Positions 1 through 11,200 of a DNA stretch of 46,167 bases are shown piece by piece. This DNA comes from Hypsibius dujardini (taxonomy: Eukaryota; Tardigrada; Eutardigrada; Parachela; Hypsibiidae): NCBI GenBank assembly GCA_001579985.1, contig LRSR01009360.1:1-46167 (forward strand). The letters are read 5' to 3'. Both the position numbers and the translations under genes were made by a program. Position 1 is the stretch's first letter. Every line of letters starts with the position of its first letter. Under the pieces are notes generated by a model. It did no database searches. It was not told the origin of the DNA and was given only the letters and a program-made list of their open reading frames with translations.

Positions 1-188
1 GCGGAACTGCACGGACAACCGCAATCCTCAAGAGATTTTGAATTTATTTCACGAGGACGCATTGTTATTAAGGTAACTCTGAGTAAGAAGCTATATATCG
101 CGCCATCAGTGCACATATACCTCTTTTCTTCTAGGGCAAAGGGCTCATCGAAACCTTTTGGCTTCAGTCCACCACCGCACATGTTTAA
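1..188 (+). CDS. Receptor guanylate cyclase (gene 0), 3' end only
   Basis: These are the last two exons of a gene that starts upstream of the window: 1-72 (24 codons, in frame from base 1) and 135-188, ending in TAA at 186-188. The intron is 73-134 (GTAACT...TTCTAG). The peptide continues from the end of the cyclase domain (GRIVIK, then GKGLIETFWLQS) to a short tail ending in AHV. The GKG...TFWL stretch is the conserved last beta-strand region of receptor guanylate cyclases. It differs from the end of gene A (12613-12800) at only a few residues, and the intron is conserved too. Gene 0 is therefore very probably a recent tandem duplicate of gene A. Its other domains cannot be judged from here. 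Confidence 0.85.
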
Positions 189-305
189 TTGTGCGCGGAC
201 AGGTCGCACCCAGACAAATCGTATCCAGACAATAAAAATCTATCACTTTCTTCAACGAGAGCGCGAACTGGAAGAACGGAGACTAGCATGGGCTGTACAC
301 TTTTA

Positions 306-984
306 TGCTACGTTCATAGTCCGTGTTATTTGCCAGAAAAGCACTTCAGTTGTGACGTAGATGTTCACTATCGATGCGCATATAACAATTGTCGTATGAC
401 ATTTTGCAAGATGAACTATGAACACTCGCCAAACATTTCGCAAAACCTTGCCAGACGAGTGTTATTTTGGGGCGTGGTCTCGCAAGAATCATCTGGCATG
501 CCAGAGCTGGCCAGCTAATCATAAACTGTTGAGGATTTGGAAGTTTCCTTGAAATTCCTATTTCCAAGTTGTTCTCCAGTTTGATCTTGTAGATAGTATT
601 TTCAAATAGTAATATATTATTCTGTTATATTCAGTTGCTACAGTGCTGCAACTAGGACAAGCTGCTGGTACAGTACCTGTTTTTCCCCCTCGGCAAATGG
701 TTATTGAAAACCATGACTCAAAATTTGAAAAAGAAATTACTGCGACAAATGGAATGGCTGCGGTGATTTCCTTGAGCGGGACTATGAATTGCCAAGCTAC
801 TTCATCGATCTGACCGGCAACTATGCACATGTGTGTCAGACATCTTTTCTCGCACTGACGTCACGTCCTCGCATCTCGCAATGTTCGGCGAGCGGTATCG
901 CAAAACTCGCAAAATTTTCGTCTGACAATGACTATGCACAAATGTCCTGGCATCTCGCATCTGACACGGACTATAAACGTAGCA
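306..984. mobile_element. 679-bp MITE with TGCTACGT termini and TTA target duplication
   Basis: The left end (TGCTACGTTCATAGTCCGTG) and the reverse complement of the right end (TGCTACGTTTATAGTCCGTG) differ at one base in 20, and weaker symmetry continues inward. TTA flanks both sides (303-305 and 985-987). The homologous duplicate flank at about 12908 lacks the whole block and carries a single TTA. That makes this an insertion in one copy rather than a deletion in the other. TTA target duplications are typical of PIF/Harbinger-type DNA transposons, so a Tourist-like MITE is the best guess. There is no coding capacity. Confidence 0.75.
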
Positions 985-1149
985 TTACACTTACAACAGA
1001 ACCAGAAAGTACGCCACCCAACAGACCTTAAACAGAATCATGACATCACTAACGCGCGGTGATGCACGGCGAAGTATGATGACGAGTAGTGTAGGTGAAT
1101 CATCCATTTATTATCAGATTTCGCCCCTGGTCGAAATCCTCCCGTTCAA

Positions 1150-1745
1150 TTCGTACCCAGACAAATCGTATCCAGACACATCGTAATCATAGACATTTCA
1201 TACGACTTGACAAATCGTACCAAGGCAGTTCGAACCCGGAACCTACGTATACAAATACATTTGGTATATACTTGTAACAATTGGTATTCCGCCCGCCAGA
1301 AACGGTAGGCGCGCGACACGCGTGTACTGAACCATCCCAACACTGACAGTGTTGTCTAACTACAATCATCTCTAACACTTCAGCTGTTTCGGTACTCGCG
1401 GCAGAGCGAAACGAGGCAGCGAGTTCGTTTGTGAAGCGTACGAGAAAAGTCGGATGATAAATCTCTCAGACAATGATTCAGTCGGCTGAATGACATTAAT
1501 TGGAATACCGACAGTTTTTGCTGGATTCTCCGGAAGATACTCGCTCAATACAATTTAAAGAAACCCTAACTGTTAAGGCTAGTCTATCAAAATACCGGTT
1601 TTCAATAGGTTTCATCGATTCTGAAATTAGAGAACCAAATGTTCTTATGCACGAACTGTCTCTTGATACGATTTTTGTCTTTGAGCGCAAATCGTCGGGG
1701 TATGATACGTCGGTATACGAGTTGTCGGGGCAGTTTTACTTCGTA
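1150..1745. repeat. Foldback-like repeat, copy 1
   Basis: Near 1154-1235 the plus strand carries several units close to TCGTACCCAGACAAATCG. Near 1693-1740 the same unit appears in reverse complement (GTATACGAGTTGTCGGGG). Copies of a short tandem motif in opposite orientation at two ends are the signature of foldback-type elements. The second copy, at 13080-13680, is clearer. Boundaries are approximate and a simple decayed satellite is possible. Confidence 0.4.
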
Positions 1746-2045
1746 ATAAGTTTGTCCCTGTAATGGGACAGGTAGTTTCTTTCACCGGCAGAATTAAACA
1801 AAAATCGTAATGCCCCCATGGGTCCCATCTGGCGAGATGGGACCCTAGGTTCCGGGGGGAGGAAGTTCAATTTTCTTTGAATTTTTGAAAAGCAAAACAA
1901 CCCCCTGTACCCCCCCCCCTCTGGTGTTGATTTGTTTTGCGGTGCCGCAGCGGCTGCTGAGCACTGTCGCACGGTAGTACGATATATTTACACATACAAT
2001 ACATATTTACATACCAGTAAAGAAGCAAGTTGCAAGGGCGTAGCA

Positions 2046-2053
2046 TATATAAG
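2046..2053 (+). promoter_or_regulatory. Possible TATA box of gene A
   Basis: TATATAAG lies about 240 bp before the first in-frame ATG of gene A at 2293. The distance implies a long 5' untranslated leader. It is a sequence match only, in AT-rich DNA. Confidence 0.2.
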
Positions 2054-2292
2054 TTACATGCCTCTATGGGTTGCTTTCCGACGAATCCAATGGTCGAAAA
2101 AGGTACACACGATGCGGTCGTGGTCGCACGGGACTTCGATGAGCGCGCGGTGCCAAGAGAGCTGAACTGATGATCTTTCACTTTCCTGTGTGTTCGTTCT
2201 CCAAACGGCAGCTCATACACAGCATTCACTCATTTCTGCAGCGTTCATTGGTTAGGTCGGGGGGGGGGGAAGTCAGAATGTTTGAAGTGTGA

Positions 2293-5200
2293 ATGAAAAA
2301 TAGTTTTTTCATTCTTTTTAGTTTTATTTTCACCATGTCCTCCATGACGCTCTTGGTGCTCTTTTCCTTAATAATTCTCCCGGCACCTTCGCATTGCGTG
2401 AACTTTACCCTCATCACCATTGCCATGTCGGACGGCGGTCGGAACGGCTTTCTCCGGACCAATCCGCCGGTAGACATCATCATCGACATGCTCAAGGCCT
2501 CCAACCCGGTGGCCCTCCGCAATTTCACCCACATTGCACTGCGTTTTCAGAAGAATTCTCTGGCGGACAGTGAGCGGCTAATGCAGACCGAACCACCGCC
2601 GGAGGATTGTTCCACCGGGGCGCAGCATGTCACGGAGATGCTGGCCAGTTTTTACTACGACAATCAGCAACTGTTTTCGGGACAGCTTACTCAACAGTTT
2701 CCTCTTCTCAACATAGACAGTAAGCAACTATATCGTTTTAACCACGCGAGTTTGAATTCGGTGTGGAAAGAAGTCCAATTTTTCGACTTTTCAGGCTGTC
2801 CGAACATTGTAATGGAGGTTGCTAACTTTGCAAGTGGTATGTACAGTATCATGTTTTCAGAGGTTCGACCTTAGGTCCGAAATTTGGGTTTAGGCTGCAA
2901 GTCCCATTTCCCCCTTTTTGGCTACATTTTGGTTTTAAGAGTGCTGACCAATGTTTCTTTGACTCGGGCAGTAATGGAGATTTTCCCTTCCGATCGGCGT
3001 GAGTTATTTTTTTACAAATAGCTGCTCATTTATCGTGATTTATCATTGGGGTCTCTGCGTGGAAATCACATTACCGGTTTTAGGAATGAATAAGAAAGAA
3101 TAAGACTTCCCAGCGAGATTGTGTTGTGAACGAGTGCTTAATTGATTGAACGTTCATTATTTTCCTTTATTTTCCTTTTTATATTTTTTCATGCCAAATT
3201 AAATTTTGAGTCGACCGGCATGAGCTCAATATTTTTCAGGTATCAGGGGGCGGAGTTGTGTGTATTTCTCAAAAAGGACAAAAAATTCGAGCGCAGCTTT
3301 GCAGAGCTGGCCTACAGCTCCGCCCTCTGACACCTGAAAAAATATTCGGCTGATGTGAATCGACTCCAAATTGAATTTGGTGTTGAAACACAGATTTCAA
3401 ATGCATGTTTCAAAATCGACATTTTTTACAGTGAAAATCAAGGAAAATATTGAGCTTTCAATCAATCTAGCTCCCGCTCACAGCACAAACTCGCTGGGGA
3501 AGTCTTTTTCTGTCTTATTCTTTTCCGAAACCGGTATTAAATGTGAATTCCACGCGGAAACCCCAATGATAAATCATGATTAATAGATAGCTATTTGCGA
3601 AAAAAACTCAAGTCGATCGGGATGGAAAATCTCCATTACTGCCTGAGTGAGTGATAATTTTGGAAAGCTAGTCTGCTCCAAAATCTCCAGGTATAAAACC
3701 CCGACGTTTGGACATCAGTCAAGTAAATGGTGTAACTAAAACTCAAGGGGGGGGGAAGGGGGCGTTTTTGTTTTTTCGCTTCACACTTGTGCAGACAGGG
3801 TCCAGTACTTGGGTTTCAATGGTTTCAAAGGTTTTTTGTGAGAACGAAAGGAAACTGAAAGGATTCCAAAGCAATCAATCTTCAGTTTATCAAGTTAGGG
3901 AATATCAGTCAAAATCAAAGAAAAAACGAACCTGAGTGGAAAAAGAAAGGGGAAGGGGAGGGGACTTGTAGCATAAGCTCAAGGTACATTACTGGGTTCT
4001 AGAGCTCGTTTGCGTTCCGACACAACTCGGAACAGGGACGCAAAGGAAAAGGGCTAGGGTGGACAAAGACAAAAATTGGGTTTTTGGAATTTTTTCGCAA
4101 AATTTGGTAGTTCGTTTCTGGTCATTTTATAACTTGTAAGAATCTGGACACTTTGAATGCAGGCCATCTTGGGATTTCAAATTACGTTAGAACTGACTCT
4201 TAAAACCTTGCAATCACACATGTATTTAGACATTCTAGACAAGTTAATTCCAGTAACCCAGTTATCCAACAGGCCTGTAAGATTTGATTGACCATTGCAG
4301 CGACGTCAACGTTCCTCGGGCTTCGCTCCGCTTCGCTGGAGTTCTCCGACAACGTCCGGTTCCCGACCACGCTCAACTTGTTCGTCATGCCGTTTCAGTT
4401 CTTCTCCTACACGCTGGGTTACCTGGCCAGACAGTTTTCGTGGAGAGAATTAAATGTCGTCTACCTAAAAAATGACAACAAGGGCTTCTCATTCGCTCAT
4501 CGGACCCGGCTTTTGGAGTTCCTGCCGTACGACTATCTGCAAACCGGGGACTTCATCGCCGTGCCCACAGTGTCATCAGATAGCGCACCAGACGTGCTGG
4601 TTGCCAATTTGACCGATCAGCGAGCATGGGACCTTGTTGTTCAGAAACGCGGTACGTCTCTCCGAATTTTAAAAATGCCTCTAGAGCAGGTTGTTTCGGA
4701 GACTCACAAAGTGTACTCAGACAAGCGTGCAACGTTTGAGGTGTTCCCGTGTGCCTGTAGGCATGAAATTAATTAGCTGCTCATTTGAGCTCTTCTATTT
4801 AAATAGATAATTAATCACTTAGCTAGAGCCAGAGTGCTCTTAACTCGGCTTCTGTTTAATCAATTAATTAATCAGTCATTAATTCAGAAAAATACATAAG
4901 GGAACAAAATTATGTGCGTACCCTCTGCGTCAGACCTCAATACGCTTCTGGATCATTTTTGCGTTGCAGTGTCCCTTCTTCTTCTTCCACCAGATCAATT
5001 GAGATTGTTCATGGTAGGTAACCATATGGCTTGCATCGAAGTAAGGTACTGCGTGAACAAAACACATTTTGGACAATAGATTGAGGCTTACTACCGGAAC
5101 TTGACCTATGGCGAATTTGTAAGTCAAACTAACTGTTGTCACATGATAATCAGTCAGAATATTAGTATGAGACAAAGTCTGTATTTCGGCTCACCTCTAT

Positions 5201-8200
5201 TTGGTCGATAAATCGGCTCACTCGGTTAGCAGGGGAGCCATCAGCGTTCAATTATTTAAATTTGTATTGCTGTCTTGTGCTAATATCAAACAAGTGAAGG
5301 TGCTCTGAAATGATTTTTTGACGAACAATCTTTAACAACGGCATCGTTTTACTCAGAAATGCATTATTCAGGTTTTTACATTATCTTATTCCAATTCGCT
5401 AGACAACGCTTCGATCAGTTTGTTTGACAGCATGTCTTATCGACTTTGCTCACCTTTCAAGCCCTTTAACAGGCTTCTTTTGTGTGTATAATTCATTACG
5501 AAAAGCAGCGGTCTTCTTTTGTTTTTCCAGCTTTTTTTTAACAACTTCTTGGGCTTTGGTCAGACGCTCTTTAAGAGCAACCCGGACAAACGCTTCGCTC
5601 CATATCATTCCAGCAGAGGTATCCAATTGGGTGTCTTTCACTTTTTGCGTTTTCGAAGGAGTAGAGTTGCTAAGTTGTTGTTGCATGCTCATCGCGATGT
5701 CCTTTCCGGCAGTAGTTCCACTAATCTGGCGGCGAATAGAGCGCAAGTTGTACAGATGACTGGAATGGCCATTCATGAAAATAAAATTCTGTAAACAGAT
5801 ACAAAAACGAAATGTAAAAATAAGTTATGTGAGCTGATAAACGACTCGATTGATGGGCAGACAGGCAAACTTCCCGCCAGATAAACAAACAGACAAACAA
5901 ACATAAATAGGTAGAGAGATAGAGAAACAGACAGGTGGACAGACAGACAAAGAGAAAGACAAACGACGCAGCATCTGGCCGGTAGCATTCCCACATGCAA
6001 TTACAATTATCTGGCTACGGTAAGGGAACGTTCAACAATTAGGTCAGCACTCGGTATTAGGCGGCCTTACTCCTACCTCCCCTCTGTCAGAGCTCGTCAG
6101 TTCCCCCCCCCCCAGAATTTCAAACGCTGATGTCAGCGTCGTTAGAACCCCCTATGCGCCAAAATCTTAAATTTTTAATTTGATAACAAAATTTTAGCAC
6201 CGATAACACTTAGTTATCCCCACATTTTCAAAATCAGAACGAAGAAAAGCGTCTAGATCGGTAATGATGGGAATGTCGGTCGACCCAGCCTCCTCGTGTT
6301 GTATTTCCACGGAACCATCGCCATCGGAACCTTTTGTCAGCACTAGTATGATGCTCAAATAAAGGGAAGAATAATGGCATACGGGTCTATAATACTGTTA
6401 CTAAAATACACGTTTTTTCAAACTCTCAGAATCAATTTTGAGATTTAAAGTTGCTGACGTAATTCAAGGAAAGACCCCACCCCCTATACGTCAGAGCTCG
6501 TCATCGATTGCTGACACGTACCCCCTTAAATTCGCCGATATAATTGTTGAACGTTCCCTAGTCTCCGTCGAAACTTGAAGTGACGTTCCTTAGTCCTTTC
6601 GAAGCATAAACTTTGCTGTACCGACTACCGTTTTCGTTCAGGTTCCCAAGACTATTCGAAATTTCGAGGTATCCTTTCGCCTTGAGCTTCGCAATGAGAG
6701 CGAGGTACTGCAAACACAACTCATTTGTCCATTGTCTTGCTTTTTTCCGCTTGTCAGCCTGAATAATGTGGGATGTCGCTGTAGGAAGGCTACGGGCCAA
6801 AATTTGTTAAAAGTGATCTCGGGCAGATTCTTTTTCTTGCACAAACCGACGAGAAATTTCTTCAAATGATACCTGGATAACGGCCCATCGAGATCGGCAC
6901 AATTGTGTAGTAGATTGCAAATTGCAAGCTCCTCTTTCGGCGTAAACATGGTCGGTCTTCCTCGTGGCCCGATTTCTCGATCATTCAAATGTCGTCGAAG
7001 AGTTGTCTGTGACACGCGAAAAGCGCAAGCAGCCTTCCGAACAGTTGTTCCCCCTTCCTCAACTGCATGTATGGCCGCATCTAATCTGCTACTCATTTCC
7101 GAATGACAAATTTGGAAAACGATAAAACCGCGAAATATTGATGAACACTAAACTAAGATGAAGCATGCACGAATGGCAGTAAAGTTGAAATTAAAACAAA
7201 TCTCCTCGTGCAATGAGAATCTGCAAAACCGCTTCTGCACACCCACAATCAGCTGATCGATTCTTGTCCAAATAAGCCGATGTGAGATTTGTGCCAGTGG
7301 CGCCCCTGGAGCCTGAACAAATTTTTTTACAGCAAATTTTTTTTAACCACTCCAATTTTTAATCAACAGGACATTCATGACTATTTCTTGCCGCAATTAA
7401 ACTAAATCATTATTCGTAATATTTTGAAAGTCAAAAAGAATGGATTATTCTTCTACTGTACACGTAGTTCGGTTTTGAAATGAAAGAGCCGATTTACCGA
7501 CCAAGTGGAGGATGAGCCGAAATACAAACTTTGCTTCATACATTTTACGCTGTTAATAATTCCTACTGCTGATTAAAGGTCTTCATTGCTTACGGAACAG
7601 AAGGCATCCCATCGAGGGATAATATTTTTTGGAATAGCGACAATGAAGAAACAGACCAGGTTCGTGTGAACGCTTCATAATTTATACAGAACGATTAAAT
7701 TTGCCAACAAATTTCCCTCTCATGGGCCGGATAACATACTGTACCTTTGTCTGGAACGGACACGTGACTTTAGGTGGCTCTCAAGGCGTTTCGGGCACTG
7801 TTAATTATCAAAGACGGATCGGAACTGTGGGCTGGCGCACCAAATTTGAGCAGAACAATTCTGGCAGAGTACTCCAAGCGGTACAACTGGACTATGAATA
7901 TTAAAGACTTGGTAACAATTGGCAAAGAGCAGTTATAAATTTAAATTGAGACATATGTATTATAAATAGGGACGGAAAAAACTAAAATTAATAAAAAAAA
8001 CAGTAGTTTTCTAAGCAACTAAAATTAAATTAGTTTCTAAGGATGTTCCGATTGACGTCGTCAAGTACTAAAACTTTCAGACTAGTGTTAATCGGAATTC
8101 GGCTATTAGTTTTGCGTTATTTTCTACTTCATTGTTTAGCAACTAAAAGTTTCCGTTTAATGTCTTAAGTAAACCAAAAGTGAGTAAAGCCAAAAAACTA

Positions 8201-11200
8201 GCTACTAAAGGTTTTAAGATAGTTTTAGTTTGATTTTCTGGTTTAGTTTAGTTTTGCCATGACAATCATGTTGATGATAACAGCAAGTAATTTAGCAAGT
8301 CTTAAGAAGATTCTGTTTTGTTAGGCTATTGTCAATACAATCCGCACCATTGAATGGGTAGAAGTGTTCGTTGAGGTAATTATGGGATTAATAGAGCGGC
8401 TTTTCCTCCGTTTTACGTGACATTAAAATGAGCTCAATTTCGATGCAGACATTCTTGAGGCTAGAGTCGAGACTACCGAACCTGACGGTCCAGCAGTTTG
8501 TGAAGGATGCGTTGAATCGAACCTATGACCTTCCGTCTCGCAAATTCTACCTCAATGAGATTGAAATCATGATTGTACCGGTGCCTATACTGCGTCTTAG
8601 TCCGTCGGGAGAATTTGAGGTGAGGCAAGAAAGAGAAACTGAATAGGCTCGAGTAGAAATATATTTTTAAGAAATGAAAGGTCGCGACCCGACGACTTGC
8701 ATGGTTTGTCTGTTTTCCAGACTATCCTCACATTTAGCGTTCCAACGCATACGTTCCAATTTCCATTGGCATCCTTGGACTGGTTTGGCAACGATACGCT
8801 CCCAAGGGACTTTCCCGTCTGCGGCATAAATGGAGAAAAATGCCTGTCGCAGGAAATTAAAGGTAAATATTATTCGTAAACAGAGATGGTTGGGCAGAAT
8901 TCGCAAATCATCTCTTTGGCAGAGTTACTTCGCATCCTGGTTCCGGTAATGTGTTTTGTGCTGACCATTGCTGTAGCAATCGTGATATTCGTTATACGGT
9001 ATAGTATAATATATCCTTGGACAGTGTCAACGTATATGTCTGTGTCTGTGCCTGTGTTTGTGTCTGTGTCTGTGTCTGCGTGTTTGTCTGCGTCTGTTTC
9101 TGTGTCTGTGTCTGTGTTCGTGTCTAGATTGGAGCTTGTGTCGGTGTCTACGCCTCTGCTTTGACGTAAATGTATGTGGTACGTAGGCGGAGGACCTTGA
9201 ACGAAGATCTAGCGTATCTTCTGCTACAAAAAGACCAGCTGAGTTTGAATGAGGATCCCAGTCACAGTCATGGAAGTGATGTGGATGCTTTCTTGAGCCA
9301 ACATAATGGATTAATGGGTTTGACTGGAAAGTACGGAGAGCGCAATGTCTTTGCTAAAACGCTACAGCTAGAGCGCACCCGAAATAGACTACCTCAAGGA
9401 AAAGAATCCGCTCTGCTACAGGAAGCTTTATTGGTAAGCGGAAATTCCCCCCATAAATTCTGCAAGACATAGAGTATGGATTAGTTTAGTTGGATGTTGA
9501 AAGGATTGTTTAGATGTCGCGGACTCGGCACGCGAACCTTGTGAACTTTTACGGAATTATACTGGGCACCACCACCTGCCAAGTCATCTACGAACGTCCA
9601 GTCAACGGCAATATCCTTGCTCTTACTTCGCGCAGCTCCGTTTTTGCAGACGTTGAGCTGCGTCTCGCTCTGGTGGTCAACATTGTTGCGGTAATGGTTG
9701 GAATGGTTTTTGACAAATACCAAGGTCAAAATTTTAATCAATAAAAGGGACTAAATCAAAAATCCTTCGTGAATAAGTTACTTTGTTACTAAAGTTTTAG
9801 TTGATTAAAAAAGTAATCAATCTGTTAACACCCGGTGGGATATCAAGACAATTTGAGTTCCAGATGCTTTTCTTTCATAATTCTGTTTTACTAAGAAATT
9901 TTTTTTGGAGGAGTTTGAAAAATTCCTGTTTTTCGGGCTCACTCCTGTCCACTGTCAAGTAAGAAGGAAAATTACTGATGAAAATTGTTTCTTGAACTTA
10001 CCCGCGCCATATTTGGTTACAATTAATTAATCGATCGATACGTTTTAATAGTAGTCAGTTTTATTCCCATTTTGACAGAAATCGGACACCTTTGTTGACC
10101 TTTGGCCACGTGTCAGCCAACATATTTTTAGAGTTTTGACCAGCTTACAGCTTGCGGAGATATTTTTTACTCAAAAAAGTGAAAACTGGTTAACTTTGGC
10201 AATTTCTGCCGGACATTGGTCAAGTAGAAAATTACCAAACCAAATTCTCTAATTTTCAAGCAAAATACCAACATTTGAAATCAGTTGAGTTTAGCAAAAG
10301 CGCTCAAACGATCTCCACGTGAAAATGTGGAAGTCGCCATTTTGAGATTTGATGACATTGGGCATTAAGGACTGTATTTTAGTTTTTGCCATTCTTATAG
10401 ACATTGTCGCTTTGTCACCTCATCAACCAAAGGGTTCACGGTTAAAATTCAATCCTTTTTGCTTGATAGGGTCTCCATTTCATTCACAAATCCCAACTGT
10501 CTTACCACGGCAATTTCTGCAGCGAAGTCTGTCTGGTAAACGACCGCTTTACCGTGCTCATCGCCCAAGCCGGCGTCCGACAATTGGAGGATCTGTGTGC
10601 CGGCACTTCCGTCCACAGCAACAAGGATTTTCGTTCGGATTATCAGGCTGCGGATGTCCTGGGCTTCGGGAAGGTTTTGGCCGGATTGCTTGCGTCTGAT
10701 GCGAGTGCCGCAGTCCGTCCCGATCGGGTGGAGAAACTGAACAACGTCACAATCAGTTCCCCACATCACATGAGGGACCGTTGCCTGAATTTGGACCCTC
10801 AATGGCGCCCGACCTCCCACGATCTGAGCATGTGGACGAAGGATAGGAAACTGTTTGGGAGGAACATCGTCGACCTGCTCCTTGACCGACTGCAAACGTT
10901 CGCCAATGAGCTTGAAGCGGATGTTAACGCGAAAACAGCCGATCTGCTGGAGGAGAGGCGTAAGCTGGATGAGCTNNCTCGTTAGGGTTCTTACTGGTTT
11001 GAACTAGGGCTCTTGATCAAGGACGTTGAGAAATCAACAGAAAAGTTCAACAAATTTGAGGGCGAAAGTGCCATTCAGAAAAATATTTCCTGATTAGCGA
11101 ATTCGCATTTTTATTCTAATCTATAGCAATTCAGCTATTGCAAAAGCCGGTGCAGAGCGCAGAAACCAAAACGCCCACTCCACATTTTTAGATCTTTGGA

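Larger units (their letters stand above)
189..2292. other. Intergenic spacer between gene 0 and gene A
   Basis: I see no gene here. Bases 189-305 and 985 to about 1505 are the duplicated 3' flank shared with 12801-13497. A 679-bp inverted-repeat element sits between those parts. Bases 1150-1745 carry scattered copies of a 14-bp motif. A run of C at 1908-1918 and a run of G near 2261-2269 are low complexity. The gene A promoter must lie in the last few hundred bases. Short open frames here have no recognisable product. Confidence 0.6.
5168..7538. mobile_element. Decayed pogo/Tigger-like DNA transposon, 2371 bp
   Basis: The terminal inverted repeats are about 52 bp (5168-5219 and 7486-7538). 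They begin TGAGACAAAGTCTGTATTTC on the left and TGAAGCAAAGTTTGTATTTC on the right (reverse complement). TA flanks both ends (5166-5167 and 7539-7540), as expected for the Tc1/mariner/pogo superfamily. Inside, on the minus strand, lie pieces of a transposase (6558-7096 and possibly 5450-5776). A second inverted-repeat element is nested at 6023-6559. The whole unit sits in one intron of gene A, between the exons at 5080-5118 and 7579-7659, opposite in strand to the host gene. It has no intact transposase and should not move by itself. Confidence 0.75.

Noticed and set aside
1867-2229. 120-codon minus-strand frame upstream of gene A
   Set aside because: It spans a poly-C tract and low-complexity DNA, with no recognisable motif.
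7701-7904. 67-codon frame starting MPTNFPLMGR
   Set aside because: The real exon (7774-7911) uses another frame, encoding AFRALLIIKDGSELW, which aligns with the ectodomains of B and C.
8325-8375. Open segment AIVNTIRTIEWVEVFVE as a separate exon of gene A
   Set aside because: It would leave an intron of only 19 nt before the exon at 8395. The exon 7774-7911 joins 8395 in phase without it, and the joined protein matches genes B and C in length.
8884-8922. Acceptor at 8884 for the membrane-span exon of gene A
   Set aside because: It gives a 21-nt intron, too short to splice. The in-phase AG at 8921-8922 gives a 60-nt intron with a pyrimidine-rich end.
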